Positions 47,405-56,642 of a stretch of 64,000 nucleotides of DNA are shown one piece after another. The stretch spans positions 2,046,001-2,110,000 of the forward strand of contig NZ_CP139559.1 in NCBI RefSeq assembly GCF_034263275.1, given 5' to 3'. The DNA is from Mucilaginibacter sp. cycad4 (lineage in GTDB: Bacteria > Bacteroidota > Bacteroidia > Sphingobacteriales > Sphingobacteriaceae). The position numbers and the translations under genes are program-made. The notes under the pieces were generated by a model. That model was not told the DNA's origin and did no database searches. It saw nothing but the letters and a program-made list of their open reading frames with translations. Numbering within the stretch: position 1 is the first letter of the stretch; every line of letters starts with the position of its first letter.

Positions 47405-48805
47405 ATGAAGAATTTTTTAGATCAGGATTTTTTACTTCAAACTAAAACGGCGCAGCGCTTATACCACGAGTTTGCGAGCCATCAGCCTATTATTGATTAC
47501 CACTGCCATTTGCCACCAGATCAGATAGCAGATGATATCAATTTTAAAAACATAACCCAAATTTGGCTTTATGGCGATCATTACAAATGGCGCGCCATGC
47601 GGGCAAATGGTGTAAATGAAGCTTATATCACCGGTAATAAAACCGACGAAGAAAAGTTTATGCAATGGGCTGCTACCGTACCATATACGCTAAGAAACCC
47701 GCTATACCATTGGACACACCTCGAATTGCAACGGTATTTTGGTATCGATGAGTTGCTTTCGCCAGCATCGGCGCAAAAAATATACGCTCAATGCAATGAA
47801 AAGCTGCAATCGCCGGAGTTTAGCATCCGCAATATCCTCAAAAATAAAAATGTAGAAGTTGTTGGTACTACTGATGATCCGCTGGACAATCTCAGTTATC
47901 ATCAAAAACTGAAGCAGGACGCATATAGCGTAAAAATATTACCTGCGTATCGCCCTGATAAAGCCATGAATGCCGATGATATTGCCGGGCTTAACAAATA
48001 CATCGATCAGCTACAAGCTGTGGCTAATGTAGATATTTCAAATTTTGATGATTATCTGAAAGCTCTTAAAAGCCGTCATGATTATTTTGCGGCGAATGGC
48101 TGTAAATTATCTGACCATGGCCTGGAGCAGATCTACGCGGAAGACTATACCGATGCGGAGATTACCGCTATCTTCGGTAAGATCAGAAATAACGACGTAC
48201 TCCTTCCTTTGGAGATCCTGAAATTTAAATCGGCTATGTTGTACTATTTTGCCATTTGGGATCATGAAAAGGGCTGGGTACAGCAATTTCACCTTGGTGC
48301 GCTGCGCAATAATAATGCACGCGCTTTAACCAACTTAGGTCCCGATACAGGCTGGGATTCTATCGGCGATTTTGCACAGGGCAGGGCACTATCTAAATTC
48401 CTGAACAGGCTGGATACCACTAACCAGTTAGCTAAAACCATTATTTATAATCTAAATCCCGCCGATAACGAGCTGTTTGCTACCATGGTTGGTAATTACA
48501 ATGATGGTTCGGTAGCAGGAAAAATGCAGTTTGGTTCGGCCTGGTGGTTCCTGGATCAAAAGGATGGCATGATCAAGCAATTAAACGCTTTATCAAATAT
48601 GGGGCTGCTGAGCCGTTTGGTTGGTATGCTTACCGATTCGAGGAGCTTTATGTCGTTCCCGAGGCATGAATATTTCCGCAGGTTGCTTTGTAACCTGTTG
48701 GGCGATGATATTGAAAACGGCGAACTGCCAAATGATATTGAATGGACTGGCAAGATCGTGAGCGATATTTGCTATTTTAACGCCAAAAACTATTTCAATT
48801 TTTAA
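47405..48805 (+). CDS. uxaC: Glucuronate isomerase UxaC
   Basis: This 466-aa enzyme of the uronate isomerase family has HQPIIDYHCHLPPDQIADD (metal-binding His pair), NITQIWLYGDHYKWRAMRANG, VVGTTDDPLDNLSYH and the C-terminal MLTDSRSFMSFPRHEYFRRLLCNLLG. It converts glucuronate to fructuronate (or galacturonate to tagaturonate). It is the first gene of a tightly packed uronate operon, and its stop abuts the kdgK start. Confidence 0.96.
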   Translation: MKNFLDQDFLLQTKTAQRLYHEFASHQPIIDYHCHLPPDQIADDINFKNITQIWLYGDHYKWRAMRANGVNEAYITGNKTDEEKFMQWAATVPYTLRNPLYHWTHLELQRYFGIDELLSPASAQKIYAQCNEKLQSPEFSIRNILKNKNVEVVGTTDDPLDNLSYHQKLKQDAYSVKILPAYRPDKAMNADDIAGLNKYIDQLQAVANVDISNFDDYLKALKSRHDYFAANGCKLSDHGLEQIYAEDYTDAEITAIFGKIRNNDVLLPLEILKFKSAMLYYFAIWDHEKGWVQQFHLGALRNNNARALTNLGPDTGWDSIGDFAQGRALSKFLNRLDTTNQLAKTIIYNLNPADNELFATMVGNYNDGSVAGKMQFGSAWWFLDQKDGMIKQLNALSNMGLLSRLVGMLTDSRSFMSFPRHEYFRRLLCNLLGDDIENGELPNDIEWTGKIVSDICYFNAKNYFNF

Positions 48806-49837
48806 ATGAGCAATATCGAAAATACAAAGGGAAGTATCCTGTCATTTGGCGAACTGTTGTTACGCATGTGCCCCGATGGCGAAGGGCAATGGCTAAAAAG
48901 CAATAAGCTGCCATTTTTTATGGGTGGCGCCGAGCTTAACGTAGCCAATGCTTTAGCCCTTTGGGAGCAGCCAATAAAATATTTTACCGCTTTGCCTGAT
49001 AATGCCTTATCCGAACAGATTATCAGCTACCTGGAAAGCAAAAACATCGATACATCAGCAATACATCATAGTGGTAACAGGATAGGCCTTTATTACCTTA
49101 CCCGTGGTAAAGATGTAAAGAACAATGCCATTGTATATGACCGTGCCGGTTCGGCCTTTGCCGATCTGAAACCGGGCATGGTTAACTGGGATGCTGTTCT
49201 GGAAGGGGTAAGCTGGTTTCATTTCAGCGCAATATGCCCGGCGTTAAGCCAGCAGGCTGCCGATGTTTGCGAGGAGGTTTTACAGGCGGCAAGCAGGAAA
49301 CATATCATCATATCTGTTGATCTTAATTATCGCCCTAAATTGTGGCAGTACGGCAAAAAGCCAACGGAGATAATGCCAAAGCTGGTACAATACGCCGATA
49401 TAATTATGGGCAATGTTTGGGCCGAGGAAACTATGCTGGGCATTCCCGTTACGCCGGATATTCATGAATCGGGTCAGCAAAGCATTTACCTTAAGGAAGG
49501 GCTTTACTCGTCCGAAAGGATTATGGAGGCTTACCCGCGTTGCCGGGCTGTTGCTAATACCTTCCGTTTTGATGCCGGTAAAGGCGTTGAATATTATACT
49601 TCGCTTTATGCGGGCAATCGCTTTTATCATTCGCCAACCTATACAACCGAAACTGTGGTTGATAAAGTAGGCAGTGGGGATTGCTTTATGGCAGGACTTA
49701 TCTACGGCTTTTATAACAAGCAGGATCCGCAGCAACTACTGGACTTTGCAACTGCAGCCGCTTTCGAAAAGCTGTTTATTGAAGGCGATGCGACCACCAA
49801 AACAGTTGATAAAATTTATAACGCAATGAAACAATGA
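48806..49837 (+). CDS. kdgK: 2-keto-3-deoxygluconate kinase KdgK (PfkB family)
   Basis: This 343-aa ribokinase-family protein has FGELLLRMCPDGEGQWLKSN at the start, MGGAELNVANALALW, IISVDLNYRPKLWQYGK and the PfkB signature DKVGSGDCFMAGLIYGF with the catalytic aspartate. It phosphorylates 2-keto-3-deoxygluconate to KDPG. The start codon follows the uxaC stop with no spacer, and its end overlaps eda by 4 nt. Confidence 0.92.
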   Translation: MSNIENTKGSILSFGELLLRMCPDGEGQWLKSNKLPFFMGGAELNVANALALWEQPIKYFTALPDNALSEQIISYLESKNIDTSAIHHSGNRIGLYYLTRGKDVKNNAIVYDRAGSAFADLKPGMVNWDAVLEGVSWFHFSAICPALSQQAADVCEEVLQAASRKHIIISVDLNYRPKLWQYGKKPTEIMPKLVQYADIIMGNVWAEETMLGIPVTPDIHESGQQSIYLKEGLYSSERIMEAYPRCRAVANTFRFDAGKGVEYYTSLYAGNRFYHSPTYTTETVVDKVGSGDCFMAGLIYGFYNKQDPQQLLDFATAAAFEKLFIEGDATTKTVDKIYNAMKQ

Positions 49838-50496
49838 GCAAAAAAGACATAGTACTTGACGCGATACTAAAGCAAGGGACATTACCGCTGTTCTTTTACA
49901 AAGACCCGGAAGTGAGCCTGCAAATAACCCGCACACTTTATAAAGCAGGCATAAGGGTATTTGAATATACCAACCGGGGCGTTGCCGCCCTCGAAAACTT
50001 CAGGGTGTTAAAACAAGCATTGGCCAATGGCGAAATGCCGGGACTTGAATTAGGTATCGGTACCATTAAAAGTGCTCAGGAGGCTGAGGCCTTTATTGAG
50101 GCAGGAGCCGATTTCATCGTGTCGCCAATTGTTAACCCTGAAGTGGGTAAACTGGCAGCGCAGCACAACCTGTTATGGATTCCCGGTTGTATGACGCCAA
50201 CCGAAATTTACACAGCTCAACAAAATGAAGCTGCTTTAATAAAAATATTCCCGGCCAATATACTGGGGCCCGAGTTTGTATCCTCAATCAGGGATTTGTT
50301 TGCCGGCCAATTGTTTATACCAACAGGTGGGGTTGAATTGAACCATGACAGCATCAGTACCTGGTTTAAAGCAGGGGTATGCGCGGTGGGCATGGGCAGC
50401 AAGCTCATCAGCAAAAACGTACTGGAAAACCAGGAGTACGACAAGCTGTATAACGATACCCTCAAGCTGCTGGAAATAGTACAAACCATTAAATAG
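49834..50496 (+). CDS. eda: KDPG/KHG aldolase Eda
   Basis: This 220-aa class I aldolase has GIRVFEYTNRGVAALENF, LGIGTIKSAQEAEAFIEAGA, IVSPIVNPEVGKLAAQH, WIPGCMTPTEIYTAQQN and the Schiff-base lysine segment ALIKIFPANILGPEFV. It splits KDPG to pyruvate and glyceraldehyde 3-phosphate. An ATGA overlap with kdgK indicates translational coupling. Confidence 0.95.
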   Translation: MSKKDIVLDAILKQGTLPLFFYKDPEVSLQITRTLYKAGIRVFEYTNRGVAALENFRVLKQALANGEMPGLELGIGTIKSAQEAEAFIEAGADFIVSPIVNPEVGKLAAQHNLLWIPGCMTPTEIYTAQQNEAALIKIFPANILGPEFVSSIRDLFAGQLFIPTGGVELNHDSISTWFKAGVCAVGMGSKLISKNVLENQEYDKLYNDTLKLLEIVQTIK

Positions 50497-50516
50497 CCTG
50501 TTAACCCTAAATTATA

Positions 50517-51827
50517 ATGAGAGAAGAAAAAGTTGGAAACTACCGCTGGGTGATCTGCTCGCTGGTGTTTTTCGCAACAACCGTTAATTACCTTGACCGG
50601 GCGGTGATCAGTTTGCTTAAATCAGACCTTACCAAGGAGTTCAATTGGAATGATGGTGATTATGCCAATATTGAGATTGCATTTAAAATAGCCTATTCTA
50701 TAGGCCTGCTGGCTGCCGGAAGGATCATCGATAAGATAGGCACCAAGCTGGGCTATTTCCTTTCAACACTACTATGGAGTATTTCGGCGGTATGCCACGC
50801 CTTTGTTGGCAGCACTTTTGGCTTCGGCGTAGTGCGTTCTGCATTAGGTCTCAGCGAGGCAGGGAATTTTCCTGCGGCTATTAAAACCGTGGCCGAATGG
50901 TTTCCGAAAAAGGAGCGTGCTTTCGCTACAGGCATCTTTAATTCAGGTGCAAATATTGGCGCCATAGTTGCTCCTTTAACAGTCCCGTTTATTGCGGTTG
51001 CCTGGGGATGGCGATGGGCCTTTATTATCACAGGTTCTATTGGTTTTATATGGCTGGTGCTTTGGCAGGTTATTTATCGTGCACCTTCAAAACATAGCAA
51101 GGTTTCAAAAGCCGAGCTCGATTACATCAACAGTGATCATGACAGCCAAACCGAGGCTTTGCAGCCTGTTGAGCAAAAGAAAATATCATGGGGCAAGCTG
51201 CTTTCGTTTAAACAAACATGGGCATTTGTTATAGGCAAGTTCCTTACCGACCCTATATGGTGGTTTTACCTCTTTTGGCTACCTGATTTTTTGGAAAGTC
51301 AGTATCATTTAAAAGGTACAGAAATAGCCATTCCTGTTGCGTTGGTTTATACTATGTCTACCTTTGGCAGTGTTGGCGGAGGTTGGCTGCCCATGAACCT
51401 CATCAAAAATAGCTGGCCGGTGTTTAAAGCCCGTAAAACATCCATGTTTATTTATGCGCTGGCAGTAATACCCATCATATTCGCCCAGATTTTGGGTGGT
51501 GTTAATATGTGGCTCGCGGTTATAGTAATTGGTATAGCAGCATCGGCACACCAGGCATGGAGCGCTAATATTTTCACCACAGTTTCGGATATGTTCCCAA
51601 AACGTACCATAGGTTCGGTAACCGGTTTAGGTGGTATGTTTGGTTCGATAGGGGGAGTATTCCTATCGCTTGCGGTGCAGAAAAACCTGTTTGTGTATTA
51701 TCGGTCAATCGGTAAGATTGAGATAGCCTATTACATTATGTTTTTTGTTTGTGGCAGCGCTTACATTTTAGCCTGGCTCATTATGCATTTTTTAGTGCCT
51801 AAAATGAAACCAATTGAATTGGATTAA
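50517..51827 (+). CDS. MFS hexuronate transporter (ExuT-like)
   Basis: This 436-aa MFS protein with 12 hydrophobic helices belongs to the anion:cation symporter (ExuT/GudP) group. Markers are YRWVICSLVFFATTVNYLDR at the N-terminus, LGLSEAGNFPAAIKTVAEWF and KERAFATGIFNSGANIGAIV, and PIWWFYLFWLPDFLESQYHL. It should import glucuronate or galacturonate across the inner membrane. It lies 20 nt after eda and ends the operon. Confidence 0.92.
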   Translation: MREEKVGNYRWVICSLVFFATTVNYLDRAVISLLKSDLTKEFNWNDGDYANIEIAFKIAYSIGLLAAGRIIDKIGTKLGYFLSTLLWSISAVCHAFVGSTFGFGVVRSALGLSEAGNFPAAIKTVAEWFPKKERAFATGIFNSGANIGAIVAPLTVPFIAVAWGWRWAFIITGSIGFIWLVLWQVIYRAPSKHSKVSKAELDYINSDHDSQTEALQPVEQKKISWGKLLSFKQTWAFVIGKFLTDPIWWFYLFWLPDFLESQYHLKGTEIAIPVALVYTMSTFGSVGGGWLPMNLIKNSWPVFKARKTSMFIYALAVIPIIFAQILGGVNMWLAVIVIGIAASAHQAWSANIFTTVSDMFPKRTIGSVTGLGGMFGSIGGVFLSLAVQKNLFVYYRSIGKIEIAYYIMFFVCGSAYILAWLIMHFLVPKMKPIELD

Positions 51828-51844
51828 CCATATAAAATAATATG

Positions 51845-51883
51845 AAGAAAGCCGGATCATTTTGACCCGGCTTTCTTTTTTAT
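51845..51883 (+). terminator. Intrinsic terminator after the uronate operon
   Basis: AAGAAAGCCGG (51845-51855) pairs with CCGGCTTTCTT (51867-51877), followed by a T-run to about 51882. It sits between convergent genes and overlaps the 3' end of the minus-strand gene at 51880, so it may terminate both. Confidence 0.85.
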
Positions 51884-52119
51884 AAAGAGTGACTCGCCGC
51901 CTGTTCGGCCAGTTCATCAATCCAGCTTGAAAGGTAGGGCTCTGTACCATCAATCCTGATCCATTCGCCGTCCTCATCTTTGGCTATTACCAAATGCAGT
52001 GTTTCATCTATTGACTTAAACTCATAAGCGTTTGTATACCCTTGAAGGGTTACTTGTTGTGCCGTGCCTTCAATAATGCTATCAGTCCCCGTAAGTGTGG
52101 CGTCAAATTGTTGTTCCAT
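51880..52119 (-). CDS. Small acidic hypothetical protein (79 aa)
   Basis: This 79-aa soluble protein has no signal peptide or membrane segment. It contains LHLVIAKDEDGEWIRIDGTE and ends in SSWIDELAEQAASHSL, a beta-then-helix pattern. I do not recognise the family. It is convergent with the uronate operon and shares its terminator. The start (MEQQFDATLTG) is the only plausible ATG. Confidence 0.7.
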   Translation of the reverse strand: MEQQFDATLTGTDSIIEGTAQQVTLQGYTNAYEFKSIDETLHLVIAKDEDGEWIRIDGTEPYLSSWIDELAEQAASHSL

Positions 52120-52284
52120 AGTGTTTATAATTTATTAACCTAACATAGTTCGGGCAATTTCTGTTTGCATCAGTCTTGAGATGGCGGTCATGTTGTTTGT
52201 TTTTAGGCTGATAAAATTGTGCTTAAATTTAAGGTAGCTAAAACTTTTAATACACGAGTTACGTTTTGTTAATAATTATAAACC

Positions 52285-53220
52285 ATGAACAGAAGGCTCA
52301 GTACAAAATATTTCCAGGTATCGCAAAGGGTATGGGGAACCAAATTATTATTTGTTAACGTTTACATGATCGCTAACCGTCCCGGTGCTGCCAAAGGCTG
52401 GGTTTTGGTTGATACGGGGTTAAAAGGTTCGGCCAATAAGATCATAGCCATGGCCGAGGAACTTTTTGGACCGGGAACCAGACCAGCAGCTATTGTGCTT
52501 ACACACGGGCATGCCGACCATGCCGGCGGCCTGGCAGAGCTTTTGGAGATCTGGAATGTACCGGTTTATGCCCACGCATTTGAATTACCTTATTTAACCG
52601 GCCTATCATCATATCCGCCGGCCGATCCTTCATTGGCTGATGGCATGATGAGCCTGTTATCTGTATTTTTCCCTACTGCGCCTATAAACCTCGGCACAAA
52701 GGTAAAGGCCATCGACATGGAAGCAGGGATCCCCGAACTGCCCGAATGGAAGATCATTCACACACCAGGCCATACACCGGGGCATATTTCGCTGTTCCTG
52801 CCAATAAATTCAACTCTTATAGCCGGCGATGCGTTTTCAACCACTAAGGCCGAATCAGCTTTATATTCATTCAGTTCGCTTAAGAAACTAACAGGCCCGC
52901 CAAGGTACTTTACTTCCGACTGGGAAGCGGCTGCTCAATCGGTACGCCGGCTTGCCGCGCTTGAACCACGTACAGTAGCGGCAGGCCATGGCCCCATAAT
53001 GCGCGGCCGTGAGCTGCATGACCAATTACATGAACTGGCCGATAACTTTGAGCAGGTAGCAATACCGGCAAAAGGCCGATATGTAGGGCATCCGGCTGTC
53101 GCTGATGAAATGGGCGTAACCTATATTCCGCCTTATGTAAGCAGCGGTATTTTAAAAGCAACAGTTGGTATCGCAGCTGCACTCGCGACATTTTTTATTA
53201 TAAAAGGATTGCAGGAATAG
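52285..53220 (+). CDS. MBL-fold metallo-hydrolase with C-terminal membrane anchor
   Basis: This 311-aa metallo-beta-lactamase-fold protein has the zinc motif LTHGHADHAGGL, further ligands in HTPGHTPGHISLF and LIAGDAF, and a late VAAGHGPIM. It is glyoxalase-II-like in layout, but the substrate is unknown. The last 20 residues (ATVGIAAALATFFIIKGLQE) form a probable single membrane helix, unusual for soluble MBL hydrolases. It has its own upstream region of about 165 bp. Confidence 0.88.
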   Translation: MNRRLSTKYFQVSQRVWGTKLLFVNVYMIANRPGAAKGWVLVDTGLKGSANKIIAMAEELFGPGTRPAAIVLTHGHADHAGGLAELLEIWNVPVYAHAFELPYLTGLSSYPPADPSLADGMMSLLSVFFPTAPINLGTKVKAIDMEAGIPELPEWKIIHTPGHTPGHISLFLPINSTLIAGDAFSTTKAESALYSFSSLKKLTGPPRYFTSDWEAAAQSVRRLAALEPRTVAAGHGPIMRGRELHDQLHELADNFEQVAIPAKGRYVGHPAVADEMGVTYIPPYVSSGILKATVGIAAALATFFIIKGLQE

Positions 53221-53257
53221 GAGGAGAATCCCATCGGTTTGTGCTTACCTTTACCGC

Positions 53258-53506
53258 GTGGAAAATTTAAAACCAGATCCTAAAATTCTCATCGATATTG
53301 TACAAACCAAAATGCCTTACGGTAAATATAAAGGCACTATTATAGCTGATATCCCGGTATCATACCTGGAGTGGATGGCCGGCAAGGGTTTTACTAAAGA
53401 TAAAATGGGGATGTTGTTATCAACCACGTTCGAGATTAAAACCAATGGCTTGGGCGAGATCCTTTTCATGGTGAAGCAATCGCTTTTTCGGCAAGGAAAC
53501 CGATAG
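53258..53506 (+). CDS. DUF3820 family protein
   Basis: This 82-aa protein matches the DUF3820 pattern: TKMPYGKYKGTIIADIPVSY, LEWMAGKGF and a C-terminal helical end. The start codon is GTG at 53258 (MENLKPDPKIL). The family is small, cytoplasmic and of unknown function, sometimes called putative quorum-regulated virulence factors. It lies 37 nt after the MBL gene and may be co-transcribed. Confidence 0.8.
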   Translation: MENLKPDPKILIDIVQTKMPYGKYKGTIIADIPVSYLEWMAGKGFTKDKMGMLLSTTFEIKTNGLGEILFMVKQSLFRQGNR

Positions 53507-53542
53507 CGATAAAGATGGGCTAAACCGGAGTTTCAGAGATAA

Positions 53543-53983
53543 TCATTCTCTATAATTTAGTACAATAGCCGAGCTGCCACTTTTTTCATCAAGGATAGTA
53601 CTGATATTACCCCACGCAAAACTTCTTTGAGTACCTATTTGTTTCGACAACCAGTTTTCAAAGATGCTTTTGTTTTTTATTTCTTTTTCCTTATTCCAAT
53701 CATTCCATGAAGTTTCAGAAAATGGAAGTTCTGAAATAGCAAAACTGACTGTCTTTAAGAAGTCTTTATAAAACAGGAAGATAAAAATGAAATATTCACC
53801 TGCTATTTGGGCATTTTTAATTGAGTAATGAATCCAGCCATTTCCCATACTTAATGATCTGAGTTCATTTTGTCCAAAATGTATCTTCAGGTCATTAGGT
53901 TTGGTATTTGAATTAATGTAGAACTTTTCAGATAAGAAGATTTTCCCTGTATTAGGATCTAATATTTTATCTATACCCTCCAT
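53543..53983 (-). CDS. Hypothetical protein, AT-rich orphan (146 aa)
   Basis: This 146-aa protein without signal peptide has an aromatic, charged composition: GNGWIHYSIKNAQIAGEYFI, ETSWNDWNKEKEIKNKSIFE and FAWGNISTILDEKSGSSAIV. I do not recognise it. The DNA is clearly more AT-rich than its neighbours, and the gene sits only 2 nt after the corA stop as if inserted or newly acquired. The look is loosely that of small immunity proteins, but I have no firm evidence. Confidence 0.6.
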   Translation of the reverse strand: MEGIDKILDPNTGKIFLSEKFYINSNTKPNDLKIHFGQNELRSLSMGNGWIHYSIKNAQIAGEYFIFIFLFYKDFLKTVSFAISELPFSETSWNDWNKEKEIKNKSIFENWLSKQIGTQRSFAWGNISTILDEKSGSSAIVLNYRE

Positions 53984-53985
53984 CG

Positions 53986-55110
53986 CTATAATCTGTTAAA
54001 CCAGCCTTTCTTCCAAAATACAAACACCTGTATTATGGCTATCAAAAACATAAATACGATAGCATAAATGTAACCATGATGCCAGTACAATTCGGGCATA
54101 TTATCCGGAAGGATATGGCCTTTATCATCCTGCCGGGAAAAATTCATCCCATATATACCGGCTATAAAAGTAAGTGGGATAAAGATCACGGAAATGATGG
54201 TAAGCACTTTCATGATCTCGTTCATGCGGTTACTTACCATGGATAGGTACAGGTCGATGATACTTGACGTCACCTCTTTATAGTTTTCAATAAGGTCCAT
54301 GGCCTGGATGCAATGGTCATAGGCATCGCGCAAAAACAATTTAACTTCGGGAGTTATCAGCGGACTTTCAGACCTGATCATGTCATTGATCTTATCCCGC
54401 TCGGGCCAGCTGGCACGGCGTACAACAATCAATGTACGTTTTAATTGCTGGGCATTAAACATGATGGTTTTATCGGCGCTGAGATAAAGCTTATCTTCAA
54501 GGGCATCCAAATGATCGCCAATTTCGGCCAGCAGCACAAAGTAGGTATCAATTATAGTGTCGGTAAGCGCATAACACATATATCCGGGACCGGCAGTGCG
54601 GATAGCACCCTTTCCAGCCTTTAAGCGAGTCTTAACTGCATCAAAGCGTTCCGTATGATCTTCTTCAAAGCTAATGATGATATTATCCTTAATAATAGCC
54701 GAAAACTGGCAGTTAATGATCTCGTTATCTTTATTGAAATGAATGATCCGGCTGGTGCAAAAAGCATAATATTCGTATTCATCAAATTTGGGGCGCTGGT
54801 GGGTATTGGCAATATCCTCCAAAACCAGGGGGTTTATATTGCAATGCTCACCAATTTGCTCAATGAGCGCGGCATCGCCCAAACCATTGATCTTGATCCA
54901 ATGGGTATGGTTATCGCATTTATTGAGCTGTTTTAATGCCGTTTTGATATCCTTGCCCTCACAGGTTACGAGTTCATCTTTATTGTATGAGTAAACGGAT
55001 ATAATGGGTTTCAGTGCATCCTCGGCTATCCTGATAGTACCCGGTCGGTCGCCTACATTTCCCGCTTGTTTGTGCTTTTTAAGGCGCAGGCGTTTAAAGT
55101 TGCCATTCAT
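53986..55110 (-). CDS. corA: Magnesium/cobalt transporter CorA
   Basis: This 374-aa protein has a large cytoplasmic N-terminal domain, a long helix (about 250-310) and two C-terminal membrane helices. The selectivity signature GMN lies in FIAGIYGMNF, and the family start of helix 1 is VLTIISVIFIPLTFIAG. It forms a homopentameric Mg2+ channel in the inner membrane. It directly follows the WbqC-like gene with no spacer. Confidence 0.95.
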   Translation of the reverse strand: MNGNFKRLRLKKHKQAGNVGDRPGTIRIAEDALKPIISVYSYNKDELVTCEGKDIKTALKQLNKCDNHTHWIKINGLGDAALIEQIGEHCNINPLVLEDIANTHQRPKFDEYEYYAFCTSRIIHFNKDNEIINCQFSAIIKDNIIISFEEDHTERFDAVKTRLKAGKGAIRTAGPGYMCYALTDTIIDTYFVLLAEIGDHLDALEDKLYLSADKTIMFNAQQLKRTLIVVRRASWPERDKINDMIRSESPLITPEVKLFLRDAYDHCIQAMDLIENYKEVTSSIIDLYLSMVSNRMNEIMKVLTIISVIFIPLTFIAGIYGMNFSRQDDKGHILPDNMPELYWHHGYIYAIVFMFLIAIIQVFVFWKKGWFNRL

Positions 55111-55722
55111 CTACAAATAGTTTATGGTTTGCGGACCCTGGTTAAACAGCAGGTCAATGATACTTAGGTTTTTCATAAAGCCCCCACGGTCTTCAAATAC
55201 CTGGAAATATGGTTTCTGCTGCATATCGCTTTCTTTTTTGGGATGGATAGAAAACCGAAAATCATGCAGGTTAGGATATTCGGCCTGGTATTCATCCGTA
55301 TAATTTAATTCTGTTTTTATTTTGGTGAGCTTAAGCAGCAGGTTCAAAAGCTCCTGATTATAATCAAACAAGTAGGTAATTTGTTTTTCATAAAAAGGTG
55401 CAAAGTCATCTTCATAAAACTCAAAATAAGCCGAACGGCGGTAACAGGCTTGTAAGCTTTGCCAGTGCAGGCGCTGCCACATAAAATCATAGCTGATTTT
55501 TACATCTTTAACTTTAGTGTGATTTTTTGAACCTTTAATTACCGGCACCACCAATGCCAGCACACCATCGGGCGAGTAGATATTAGCCCGGTTGCGATAA
55601 GTTTGTTTAGGGAAATGTTCTTCTTTTTCTATCTGTATATCAGGCTTGTACGTATTTAACTGTACAAAATAATCTACCGGCGGAAGATAAAACATAGGTA
55701 ACACAGCGCCTTTTTCAATCAT
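55111..55722 (-). CDS. WbqC-like family protein
   Basis: About 203 aa from ATG 55722 (MIEKGAVLPMFYLPPVDYFV); the open frame reaches a TTG at 55743, but the ATG fits the family start. WbqC-like motifs are LPPVDYFVQLNTY, FPKQTYRNRANIYSPDGVLA, LVVPVIKG and HWQSLQACYRRSAYFEFYED. These proteins are linked to surface-polysaccharide genes but have no proven reaction. It diverges from the acyltransferase gene by 35 bp and abuts corA. Confidence 0.87.
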   Translation of the reverse strand: MIEKGAVLPMFYLPPVDYFVQLNTYKPDIQIEKEEHFPKQTYRNRANIYSPDGVLALVVPVIKGSKNHTKVKDVKISYDFMWQRLHWQSLQACYRRSAYFEFYEDDFAPFYEKQITYLFDYNQELLNLLLKLTKIKTELNYTDEYQAEYPNLHDFRFSIHPKKESDMQQKPYFQVFEDRGGFMKNLSIIDLLFNQGPQTINYL

Positions 55723-55757
55723 ATATTTTATGTTTGTGCTCAAAATTGGCTAAAATA

Positions 55758-56642
55758 ATGATAAAAAAGGGTTTTACTAAGTTAGGGATATTAATTTTAT
55801 ACCTTATATCGCTGCTTCCCTTTTGGTTTTTATACATTTTATCCGATATCGCGTTTGTTATTATTTACTACATTATTCATTACCGCCGCGATGTAGTGCA
55901 GCAAAACCTGCGCAATGCCTTTCCGGAAAAAACAGATCAGCAACGCCACGATATTGAACGAAAGTATTATCGTTACCTGGCCGATTTGATAGTAGAGACC
56001 ATTAAAATGATCACCGTATCAGAAAAACAGATCCGGAAAAGGGTAGTGGCTACCAACTCCGATCTCGTGTTTGACTACTTTGCTAAAGGTAAAAGTATTA
56101 TTGCAGTTGCCGGCCATTATTGCAATTGGGAAATGGCGGCCCTCAATTTCAACTTTGTTACCGATAAAAGGTTCATGATCATTTACAAAAACCTGTCGAA
56201 CAAAACATTTGATGATTTTTTTATTAAGATCCGGTCAAGGTTTGGCGGGCAGCCGGTTGCTATGAAGCAAACACTGCGTAAAATGATTGAATACCGCAAG
56301 GAACTTACCGTTAGTGTATTGGTTGGCGACCAAACTCCTGTGATGCATGAGGTAAACTATTTCACCAATTTTTTAAACCAGCCGACTGCAGTATTTTTGG
56401 GGATTGAAAAGATTGCCAAAACAATTGATGCCGCTGTTGTTTTTTACGACATGAAAAGGGTAAAACGCGGATATTATGAATATACGCTAATCCCGCTTAC
56501 CGAAACACCAAAAGAAACTGCCGAACACGAAATAACAGATATGCACGTGAAATACCTTGAGGGGATGATCAGGAGAGAACCGCAATACTGGTTATGGTCG
56601 CACCGGAGATGGAAGTTTAAGCCGGAGGATTTACATAGATGA
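55758..56642 (+). CDS. Lipid A biosynthesis acyltransferase (LpxL/HtrB-like)
   Basis: About 294 aa from ATG 55758 (MIKKGFTKLGILILYLISL); an upstream TTG at 55734 would also be open but is less likely. An N-terminal membrane anchor is followed by the acyltransferase catalytic motif AGHYCNWEMAAL, the expected His-x4-acidic pair, and NKTFDDFFIKIRSRFGGQPV, then LVGDQTP and HRRWKFKPEDL. It adds an acyl chain to lipid A at the inner membrane. It overlaps the next gene by 4 nt. Confidence 0.9.
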   Translation: MIKKGFTKLGILILYLISLLPFWFLYILSDIAFVIIYYIIHYRRDVVQQNLRNAFPEKTDQQRHDIERKYYRYLADLIVETIKMITVSEKQIRKRVVATNSDLVFDYFAKGKSIIAVAGHYCNWEMAALNFNFVTDKRFMIIYKNLSNKTFDDFFIKIRSRFGGQPVAMKQTLRKMIEYRKELTVSVLVGDQTPVMHEVNYFTNFLNQPTAVFLGIEKIAKTIDAAVVFYDMKRVKRGYYEYTLIPLTETPKETAEHEITDMHVKYLEGMIRREPQYWLWSHRRWKFKPEDLHR

